Below are positions 1-5,811 of a DNA stretch of 6,653 nt, in pieces (positions within the stretch are counted from its first letter, which is position 1; the number at the start of each line of letters is the position of its first letter). The notes beneath the pieces are model-generated. The model had not been told where the DNA came from and ran no database searches. It saw nothing but the letters and a program-made list of their open reading frames with translations. The position numbers and the translations under genes are program-made. Origin of the DNA: Acidobacteriota bacterium (GTDB lineage: Bacteria > Acidobacteriota > Thermoanaerobaculia > Multivoradales > JAHEKO01); NCBI GenBank assembly GCA_030610025.1, contig JAUWSP010000149.1:1-6653 (forward strand), in the 5' to 3' direction.

Positions 1-11
1 AAAAGACCGGA

Positions 12-1040
12 ATGACCTCGATCCTCTGGCAGCCACTGACAAGTGCTCTCATGGTCACAGCCTTTGTGACGATGATGATGATGGCTGTCGAGTACATCAG
101 CGTACTCACCCGGGGGGCGTTTCAGAGCGGACTCGCCCGCTCCCGCTGGACGCAGTACCTGGCGGCGATTGGACTCGGTGCCATTCCAGGCTGCCTGGGG
201 CCTTTTGTCGTCGTTACCCTCTACGGTCACCGGATTCTGCCGCTTGGCGCCGTGGTAGGGGCGATGATCGCCACCAGCGGGGACGAGGCATTCGTCATGC
301 TGGCCCTGTTCCCGTCGACGGCTCTCTGGCTGACCGCGGGCCTCGCACTCCTGGGCCTGATCGCGGCTCCCATCGTCGACCTCCTTTTTGGCGACCGCGA
401 GAATGCAGAGCCGTGTCCTGGCTTGGTCGTCCACGAAGAAGACGCCTGCGAGTGCTTCCCGGGGATACGGCAGATCCTCTCCCAGTGGGCTCCCCCCAGC
501 ACCGCCCGGGTGATCCTGGCCGTAACGTGCCTTGTTTTCCTCGGCGCTCTCTCCACCGGGCTACTGGGACCTGGCGAGTGGAGCTGGATTCGCTGGACAC
601 TTCTGCTGGTCGGTCTCTTCGGGGCATTCGAAGTGTGCACCGTCCCCGACCATTTTCTGCAAGAGCACCTGTGGGAGCATGTCCTTGCACGCCACACACC
701 GCGAATCTTTGGATGGACCTTCGGCGTCCTTTTGTCGGTGGCGATTCTCAGCCAGTACGTAGATCTTGACTTCTTCATCCAGGAAAATCGCTGGATAGTT
801 CTTTCTCTGGCGGCGATGGTAGGGATCATTCCGGAGTCCGGACCCCACCTGGTCTTCGTGACTCTCTTCAGTGAGGGGACTCTGCCGATCAGCATTCTTA
901 TCGCCAGCTCGATCGTTCAGGACGGCCACGGGATGCTGCCGCTTCTGGCCGAATCCAGAAGGGACTTCCTCCTCGTCAAGGGGATCAACCTATTGATCGG
1001 TCTCGGCGTCGGCTCCCTCCTTCTGGCGCTCGGCTTCTAG
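12..1040 (+). CDS. Putative manganese/heavy-metal exporter, ArsP_2 (DUF2899)-like membrane protein
   Basis: This 342-residue protein is very hydrophobic, with about ten likely membrane segments. It matches from memory the family annotated as putative manganese transporter or arsenic efflux protein (ArsP_2, PF11449). Recognisable blocks are GAIPGCLGPF (56-65), IATSGDEAFVML (86-97), the VPDHFLQEHLW stretch (211-221), GIIPESGPH (271-279) and SIVQDGHGMLP (300-310). The IPG/GDE half and the IPES/QDGHG half look like two copies of one domain, as in two-fold pseudosymmetric transporters. Between them lies a hydrophilic Cys/His/acidic loop (about 128-151, with C135, H141, C146, C148) that could touch metal. 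The start at 12 fits the family's usual beginning, but only 11 upstream bases are visible and no strong ribosome site is seen, so a slightly earlier start is possible. Substrate is uncertain: the family is annotated for both Mn and As, with little direct proof known to me. No regulator or metal riboswitch is visible because the upstream DNA is outside the window. Confidence 0.85.
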   Translation: MTSILWQPLTSALMVTAFVTMMMMAVEYISVLTRGAFQSGLARSRWTQYLAAIGLGAIPGCLGPFVVVTLYGHRILPLGAVVGAMIATSGDEAFVMLALFPSTALWLTAGLALLGLIAAPIVDLLFGDRENAEPCPGLVVHEEDACECFPGIRQILSQWAPPSTARVILAVTCLVFLGALSTGLLGPGEWSWIRWTLLLVGLFGAFEVCTVPDHFLQEHLWEHVLARHTPRIFGWTFGVLLSVAILSQYVDLDFFIQENRWIVLSLAAMVGIIPESGPHLVFVTLFSEGTLPISILIASSIVQDGHGMLPLLAESRRDFLLVKGINLLIGLGVGSLLLALGF

Positions 1041-1049
1041 GGAGTGCCA

Positions 1050-1154
1050 ATGACCGCACGCGAGGGCGGCCGCCGAATTCGCCAGATCCGAGTGCAGCTT
1101 CGCTCTTTGCAGCTATCGGCACATCGGATAGGAACCTTCAGATTTCCATAGTGA
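1050..1154 (+). CDS. Possible 34-residue basic peptide, doubtful
   Basis: A short ORF starts 9 bases after the exporter stop codon. GGGAG at 1040-1044 lies five bases before the ATG, so initiation or translational coupling is plausible. The product is arginine-rich (MTAREGGRRIRQIRV, then a mixed tail ending FRFP) with no domain I recognise. Its stop (TAG, 1152-1154) lies just where another frame becomes protein-like (ISIVSDDGGTDLLETAV onward) and runs open to a TGA at 1238-1240. The pair could therefore be one small gene broken by a frameshift. It may equally be non-coding DNA, so confidence is low. Confidence 0.22.
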
Positions 1155-1310
1155 GCGATGATGGGGGAACGGACCTGCTCGAGACGGCAGTCCGAAGATT
1201 CGGAGTTCCTTTCTCTACCTGCGGGATCTACGCGTACTGAGGGAGCGTGGAGTGGCCCGCGCGGAGAAACCTCCTAATGGGTGATTCGTATGAAGAAGGA
1301 GGAGAACAGG

Positions 1311-1335
1311 CCAGGGCCTGAGAGACGGGCCTTGG
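1311..1335 (+). promoter_or_regulatory. Hairpin in the leader of the cytochrome gene
   Basis: CCAGGGCC (1311-1318) can pair with GGCCTTGG (1328-1335): eight pairs including one G-U, closing a nine-base loop. It ends 40 bases before the ATG at 1376 and does not cover the AAGAAGG ribosome site at 1364-1370. No T-run follows, so it is a poor intrinsic terminator. It could be an mRNA leader structure or chance in GC-rich DNA. Confidence 0.3.
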
Positions 1336-1375
1336 ACGGGTATTCAAGCAACTCCTACCTGGAAAGAAGGTCGTC

Positions 1376-2722
1376 ATGCTCTTCCTCCCGGCTCCCGCCT
1401 CGGCCATCTTGGCCGCCTCTCTTCTCTCCCTCTGCATTCACGCTCTCCTCCCCTCCCCGCTCCAGGGCCAGGAGATCATCGAGGCGGCCAAAGCCGGACG
1501 GATCGACCGAGTAGGGGAGCTGATCTCGGCCGTCCCCGACAACATCCTGACCGTGGACGAGACTGGCTACACCGCCCTCCGATGGGCGGCGATTCGCGGG
1601 CATCGGGAGGTGGCTCACCTCCTGGTCGAGGCCGGCTCAGATCCCAACAGCGTCGGTGCCGACGGGGGTACATCCCTGCATGGCGCGGCTCATCATGACG
1701 ACGCGGAGATGATGGCGGCCCTCCTGGCCGCTGGAGGTGACATCAAGACCCAGAACCGCTGGGGACGGACCCCACTGCATGTGGCGGCGCGCAGGGGATG
1801 CCTGGAGGTTGCACGGCTTCTCCTCGCCGCGGGGGCCGACCCCGAGGTCACCACCGCCGAGGGCTGGTCCACCCTGAACGTTGCGTACCGAGGCGGGCAC
1901 CCGGAACTGGTGAATCTTCTCCTCGACGCAGGTGCCGATACAGAACTGGCTGATAGCGAGGGGCGACGGCCCGGCGACGTGAAGCTCGAGCGTCCAACAC
2001 CGATCACTCTCTCACGGCGAGTGCTGGATCAGTACGTGGGCCACTACGACCTGGGGAGTGGCTTCGGCTTCGACATCTGGCGGGTGGGCGACCGGCTTCG
2101 ACTCATGGAATTCGCCCCTGACGACATGATTCCTGTTGCGGTGGACAGCTTCATTTGCGCTCAGGAACCGTGGACCGTCGAGTTTCGTCGCGATGACGAG
2201 GGGAGCGTCTCCCGGATGGATGTGAGCTTCCTTCGGAGGACAGTGTCAGCCCAGAAGATCGTCGATACCTCCGCCGGATATACCTACGTGGGATCCGAAG
2301 CCTGCTTGTCTTGCCATGCCAGCGGCCCGGCGAACGGACCCGCTGGTCATTGGATTGCCAGCCGGCACTCTCGCGCTTTCCACACCCTCACCACGGATCA
2401 GGCCAGGGCTCTGGCAGCCTCGCGAGAGGACTACAAGGACATCACCGGCCCGGCCGGTGAGAAGCGCTGCCGGATGTGCCATCTGACAGCGGCCCAGAAT
2501 CCAGACGCCGTATTCCATGAGGACTACGACCAACAACAGGGTGTCGGCTGCGAAGCCTGCCACGGCCCAGGCTCAGCCTATGTGGAGCCGCAAATCATGC
2601 AGGACCGAGAGGCCTTCCTGGCCAATGGGGGCCGGATCCCTGATGCGCTCACCTGTAGGACCTGCCATCGGGACGAAGCCTTCGATTTCATGGCTCGACT
2701 CGAGCGGATCCGGCACTGGTGA
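1376..2722 (+). CDS. Exported ankyrin-repeat / DUF3471-like / tetrahaem cytochrome c fusion protein
   Basis: The 448-residue protein has three parts after a hydrophobic N-terminus (about 1-31) that looks like a signal peptide. Residues 34-197 form about five ankyrin repeats, with TALRWAA (66), TSLHGAA (99), TPLHVAA (132) and STLNVAY (165) opening repeats. Residues about 216-288 (LDQYVGHYDLGSGFGFDIWR onward) resemble the small beta domain DUF3471. Residues 303-448 begin YVGSEACLSCH and carry four c-haem motifs: CLSCH 310-314, CRMCH 365-369, CEACH 392-396 and CRTCH 427-431. Their spacing, the SRHSRAF segment and GVGCEACHGPGS are typical of cytochrome c554-like electron carriers, so periplasmic electron transfer is expected. 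The ankyrin part probably mediates protein contact. AAGAAGG at 1364-1370 supports this ATG, although the signal lacks the usual basic residues. The C-terminus appears complete. The next gene starts 126 bases downstream and encodes part of a molybdenum hydroxylase, for which this protein may be the electron acceptor (inference). Confidence 0.88.
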   Translation: MLFLPAPASAILAASLLSLCIHALLPSPLQGQEIIEAAKAGRIDRVGELISAVPDNILTVDETGYTALRWAAIRGHREVAHLLVEAGSDPNSVGADGGTSLHGAAHHDDAEMMAALLAAGGDIKTQNRWGRTPLHVAARRGCLEVARLLLAAGADPEVTTAEGWSTLNVAYRGGHPELVNLLLDAGADTELADSEGRRPGDVKLERPTPITLSRRVLDQYVGHYDLGSGFGFDIWRVGDRLRLMEFAPDDMIPVAVDSFICAQEPWTVEFRRDDEGSVSRMDVSFLRRTVSAQKIVDTSAGYTYVGSEACLSCHASGPANGPAGHWIASRHSRAFHTLTTDQARALAASREDYKDITGPAGEKRCRMCHLTAAQNPDAVFHEDYDQQQGVGCEACHGPGSAYVEPQIMQDREAFLANGGRIPDALTCRTCHRDEAFDFMARLERIRHW

Positions 2723-2744
2723 GGTGTGCTTGTCGGTTCCGCGC

Positions 2745-2788
2745 CACCCCTCACCGCAAGCGTCACCTCTCATCTCTACGGAGGGGTG
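2745..2788 (+). repeat. Competing inverted repeats in the spacer before the hydroxylase operon
   Basis: GAGGGGTG (2781-2788) is the exact reverse complement of CACCCCTC (2745-2752). It can also pair, with one G-U, with CACCTCTC (2764-2771), leaving a nine-base loop. The two upstream arms are near-identical direct repeats 19 bases apart, so the structures exclude each other. No T-run follows. The element may be an operator, an end-of-transcript structure for the cytochrome gene, or chance. Confidence 0.35.
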
Positions 2789-2814
2789 TCCACCGCCCAA
2801 ACCCGAGGTATAGT
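2787..2814 (+). promoter_or_regulatory. Possible sigma-70-type promoter for the hydroxylase operon
   Basis: TATAGT at 2809-2814 matches five of six bases of the -10 consensus. A poor -35 match, TGTCCA (2787-2792, three of six), lies 16 bases upstream and overlaps the inverted-repeat arm ending at 2788. Transcription from here would give a leader of roughly 28 bases before the ATG at 2849. The weak -35 fits activator dependence or no promoter at all. Confidence 0.3.
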
Positions 2815-2837
2815 GGTTCGTAATCAGCCATCCACCC

Positions 2838-2842
2838 GGAGG
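2838..2842 (+). promoter_or_regulatory. Ribosome binding site fixing the small-subunit start
   Basis: GGAGG lies six bases before the ATG at 2849. It decides between that start and an in-frame ATG at 2726, which would place 41 unrelated residues before the twin-arginine signal. The nearer start gives a normal Tat signal length. Confidence 0.8.
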
Positions 2843-2848
2843 AATCTG

Positions 2849-3499
2849 ATGCGAGACAACCACCGGAAGAAGAAGGGAAAAGGAACCGAACCAGGAGTCA
2901 CTCGTCGGCGCTTCCTGACCGGCGCTGGCATTGGGGCCGTAGGGTTGGCAGCCGGCGCGCCGACCGCGGAAGGGGCCACCACGACCGACTCCACTCCCAT
3001 CATCGAGGCTGGCGAGACCGTGCCGGTCACTCTACGAATCAATGGGATTCGACATCGACTGCTGGTGGAGCCTCGTTGGTCACTCGCCTACGTCCTCAGA
3101 GAGCGGTTGGCCATGACCGGCACCAAGCTCGGTTGTGATCGGGGAGAGTGCGGAGCCTGCACGGTTCTTGTCGGCGACGTGACCCGATACTCCTGCATGA
3201 CCCTGGCTCTAGAGGTCGAAGACAGAGAGATCACGACCCTGGAGGGGCTGCTCGAAGGCGAAGAGCTCGGCGCTGTTCAACGCGCCTTCAAGGAGAAGGA
3301 CGCCTTTCAGTGCGGCTACTGCACTCCGGGGCAGGTAGTGGCCGTCGAAGGGCTGTTGCGCTCCAACCCCGACCCGTCCCTCGAGGAGATCCGCACCGGT
3401 GTGAGCGGCAATCTCTGCCGATGTGGGACCTATCCCAATATCTTCAAGGCCGCTCGCCTGGCCGCTGATCTGAAGCGAGCCAAGGGAGTCAGGTCATGA
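2849..3499 (+). CDS. Tat-exported [2Fe-2S] subunit of a xanthine-dehydrogenase-family molybdenum hydroxylase
   Basis: This 216-residue small subunit carries electrons from the molybdenum centre through two [2Fe-2S] clusters. The N-terminus has a basic stretch, the twin-arginine motif TRRRFLT (18-24) and a hydrophobic Gly/Ala segment ending near APTAEGA (37-43), so the folded enzyme should reach the periplasm by Tat. The plant-type ferredoxin domain follows, with ligands C96, C101, C104 and C116 in GCDRGECGAC and YSC. The helical second domain has C155, C158, C190 and C192 in CGYCTPGQ and NLCRCGTY. All eight cysteines are present. The length is usual for a periplasmic aldehyde oxidoreductase small subunit (PaoA/YagT-like). 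The start is set by GGAGG at 2838-2842. The stop overlaps the next gene's ATG (ATGA, 3496-3499), indicating translational coupling. The substrate cannot be read from this subunit. Confidence 0.95.
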   Translation: MRDNHRKKKGKGTEPGVTRRRFLTGAGIGAVGLAAGAPTAEGATTTDSTPIIEAGETVPVTLRINGIRHRLLVEPRWSLAYVLRERLAMTGTKLGCDRGECGACTVLVGDVTRYSCMTLALEVEDREITTLEGLLEGEELGAVQRAFKEKDAFQCGYCTPGQVVAVEGLLRSNPDPSLEEIRTGVSGNLCRCGTYPNIFKAARLAADLKRAKGVRS

Positions 3500-5808
3500 A
3501 CGAGGCCAACTACTATTCACGCGACCCGGTTCCCGAAACTCCGGAGCCGAAGCAAGGACAAGACCACTGGGTCGAGACCCGGGTCGTGGGCCAGCCCCTG
3601 CCCCGCGTCGACGCCTACCAGCGCTTGAGCGGCGCCGCCGTCTATCCATCGGATGTCAACCTCCCGGACATGTTGTACGGCGCTGTGCTGCGTTGCCCAC
3701 ACGCACACGCCAGAGTCCAGAGCCTCGACGCAACCGCTGCCGAGAAGATGCCTGGCGTACGGGCGGTTCTGACGGCGGCGAGCCCCGGTGCCGACATACC
3801 CTGGCAGCCCGAGAGCGAAGGTCCGGCCTCGGTACTGTTCGACTCGGTATGCAGGTTCGAGGGCGAAGCCGTGGCAGCCGTGGCAGCGGCGACCCCCTAC
3901 CAGGCGCACGATGCCCTGCGCGCCATCGAGGTCGTCTATGACGTGCAGCCGGCCGTCTCGAATCCGCTGACGGCTCTCGAGCCGGGAGCCCCCAAGGTCC
4001 ATCCGGAAGGCAATAGCGTCGGAGAGCCATCGACCTATGAGCGAGGAGACGTAAACACGGGATTCGACGCGGCCGACGTGGTCGTTGAAGAGACCTTCGA
4101 GGTTCCCTTCCTGCTTCATACCCCGCTGGAGACTCACGGCTGTGTAGCTCGCTGGGAAGGAGACAAGCTGACCATCTGGGAGTCGACTCAGGGCGTCTAC
4201 AACGTTCAGAGCCAGACTGCCAGAGCCCTCGATCTGCCACTCAGTCATGTGAGAGTGATCGGGCACTACGTAGGGGGTGGATTCGGATCCAAGTTGGCCA
4301 TTGGCAAGTACACCCTGATCGCCGCTCTATTGGCCAAGAAGTCGGCCCGGCCTGTGAAGGTCTTCTTGAGCCGCGAAGAGACTTTCCTCTGCGTCGGCAA
4401 CAGGCCCGGAGGAACCATGCGACTCAAGGCCGGAGCGAGGCGAGATGGCACCCTGACAGCCCTCGACTTCGAGGCGCTGGGCTCCGGAGGAGCCTACTCA
4501 CCCTACGGCACCGGCCTGTTCGACTGGCAGATTCGCGACCTCTATCACTGCCCGAACGTAAGGACCAAGGGGCAGAGCGCCTACATTCATGCCGGTGAAG
4601 AGAGTCCCATGCGGGCTCCTGGCCACCCACAGGGTTCCTGGGCCCTCGAGCAGATTCTCGATGGTCTGGCCGAGAAGCTCGGGATGGACCCGCTGGAGCT
4701 ACGCCTCAAGAACCTCACCACGGTGAGCCAGGCTCGGGGAGACATCCCCTATACATCAACGGGATTCAAGGAGTGTCTGGAGGACGGCGCCAAGGCCTTC
4801 GGTTGGGCGGCCGCTCGAGCCCGACCACCCGCAAAGGGTGCCATCGTCCGCGGTGTGGGCCTGGGAGGCTGCACATGGGTGGCCGGCGCAGGTGGGCCGC
4901 CCTCGACGGCTATCGTGAAGTACTTCGCCGACGGCAGCGTCAACCTGAACCTGGGCGCCAGCGATATCGGCACCGGTACCAAGACGGTCATGGCGATGGG
5001 CGTGGCCGAAGAGTTGGGCGTACCTCTGGAGCGTATCCAGATCGAACATGCCGACACCGGAACCACGGAATTCGCCACCGCCAGCGGCGGCAGCAAGACG
5101 GTTCCCACCGAGTCGCCTGCAGTGCGCGCCGCGGCCCTGGACTGCAAGGAGCAACTCCTGGCCATGGCGGCTGACGACCTGGAGACTGCGATCGGCGAAT
5201 TGAAGCTCGAAGAGGGCGAGGTCTTCTCGACGCACGATCCCTCCAAGCGTCTTGCAGTCGGGGAGATCAGCCAGTTTCAGCGGCGACGTACGGTCATTGG
5301 AGTCGGCTACCGGGGTCCAAACCCCGAAGGCAAGGCGGTCTGCCCGTTCGCCGCTCAATTCTGTGAAGTCGAGGTCAACAAGCTGACGGGAGAAGTCAGG
5401 GTCCTCCGTTTCCTGGGGGCCCATGACAGCGGCAGGGTGATGAGCCGCCTGACCTACGACAACCAGGTCTATGGCGGCATTGTCATGGGCATCGGCTTCG
5501 GGTTGACGGAGCGTCGTGTGCTGGATGAAAAGCAGACCGGAAAGATGGTCAACAAGAATTGGCACGACTACAAGATCCCAACCGCCCTGGATGTACCTGC
5601 TGACATGGTGTCGTTGCCCATCGAGATCCAGGATCTGGAGTGCAACACCACCGGCGCCAAGGGGCTGGGAGAGCCGGTGACCATCCCGACGGCCGCAGCC
5701 ATAGCCAATGCGGTCTACCACGCCACCGGCGTCCGAGTGACCGAGGCGCCGATCAACCCCACCAGACTCCTGGAACTTCTGGCGGCCCAAGACGAGAGGA
5801 GGGCCTGA
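3496..5808 (+). CDS. Molybdopterin-binding catalytic subunit, xanthine dehydrogenase / aldehyde oxidoreductase family
   Basis: This 770-residue catalytic subunit would hydroxylate an aldehyde or N-heterocycle at a molybdenum cofactor. An a/b-hammerhead domain spans about 38-150 (GQPLPRVDAYQRLSG to EVVYDV), followed by the large cofactor-binding region. Landmarks are GGGFGSK (260-266), RAPGHPQ (373-379), GASDIGTGT (487-495), the TASGGSKT stretch (528-535), DSGR (644-647) and GLGEP (723-727). E726 is the expected catalytic glutamate that activates the Mo-bound hydroxyl. No signal peptide is seen, so it likely leaves the cytoplasm bound to the Tat-signalled small subunit. Separate small, large and FAD genes resemble PaoABC/YagTSR, although in E. 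coli the FAD gene lies between the other two. Two-subunit isoquinoline oxidoreductase (IorAB) is less likely because an FAD subunit follows. GGGAG at 3484-3488 supports the start. The substrate is undetermined. Confidence 0.95.
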   Translation: MNEANYYSRDPVPETPEPKQGQDHWVETRVVGQPLPRVDAYQRLSGAAVYPSDVNLPDMLYGAVLRCPHAHARVQSLDATAAEKMPGVRAVLTAASPGADIPWQPESEGPASVLFDSVCRFEGEAVAAVAAATPYQAHDALRAIEVVYDVQPAVSNPLTALEPGAPKVHPEGNSVGEPSTYERGDVNTGFDAADVVVEETFEVPFLLHTPLETHGCVARWEGDKLTIWESTQGVYNVQSQTARALDLPLSHVRVIGHYVGGGFGSKLAIGKYTLIAALLAKKSARPVKVFLSREETFLCVGNRPGGTMRLKAGARRDGTLTALDFEALGSGGAYSPYGTGLFDWQIRDLYHCPNVRTKGQSAYIHAGEESPMRAPGHPQGSWALEQILDGLAEKLGMDPLELRLKNLTTVSQARGDIPYTSTGFKECLEDGAKAFGWAAARARPPAKGAIVRGVGLGGCTWVAGAGGPPSTAIVKYFADGSVNLNLGASDIGTGTKTVMAMGVAEELGVPLERIQIEHADTGTTEFATASGGSKTVPTESPAVRAAALDCKEQLLAMAADDLETAIGELKLEEGEVFSTHDPSKRLAVGEISQFQRRRTVIGVGYRGPNPEGKAVCPFAAQFCEVEVNKLTGEVRVLRFLGAHDSGRVMSRLTYDNQVYGGIVMGIGFGLTERRVLDEKQTGKMVNKNWHDYKIPTALDVPADMVSLPIEIQDLECNTTGAKGLGEPVTIPTAAAIANAVYHATGVRVTEAPINPTRLLELLAAQDERRA
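5797..5802 (+). promoter_or_regulatory. Ribosome binding site of the FAD subunit gene
   Basis: AGGAGG lies inside the last codons of the catalytic subunit gene, nine bases before the ATG at 5812. The two genes are three bases apart, so they are on one transcript and probably coupled in translation. Confidence 0.7.
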
Positions 5809-5811
5809 CCC

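Larger units (their letters stand above)
1041..1375 (+). other. Intergenic region between exporter and cytochrome gene
   Basis: This 335-base gap has no convincing long gene. It holds the doubtful 34-codon ORF at 1050-1154, an open stretch in a second frame ending at TGA 1238-1240, a 10-base palindrome GGCGGCCGCC at 1065-1074, and a hairpin at 1311-1335. I see no T-run after a strong stem behind the exporter, so no clear intrinsic terminator, and no convincing -35/-10 pair for the downstream gene. An AGGAGGAG at 1297-1304 resembles a ribosome site but has no start codon at a usable distance. Confidence 0.6.

Noticed and set aside
1065..1080. Adjacent NotI (GCGGCCGC) and EcoRI (GAATTC) sites resembling a cloning linker
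   Set aside because: Such sites arise by chance in GC-rich DNA, and no flanking vector sequence is recognisable. Read support across the junction would settle it.
1281..1514. 77-codon + frame overlapping the start of the cytochrome fusion
   Set aside because: It has Ser/Arg/Pro-rich shadow composition and overlaps the well-supported signal peptide and first ankyrin repeat in another frame.
2726..2848. Longer small-subunit start at 2726
   Set aside because: It lacks a good ribosome site and would put 41 unrelated residues, encoded across the inverted repeats and candidate promoter, before the Tat signal. GGAGG at 2838-2842 supports 2849.
3517..4266. 249-codon minus-strand open frame within the catalytic subunit gene
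   Set aside because: It is a shadow of the conserved + strand coding frame, with no family resemblance and low-complexity composition.
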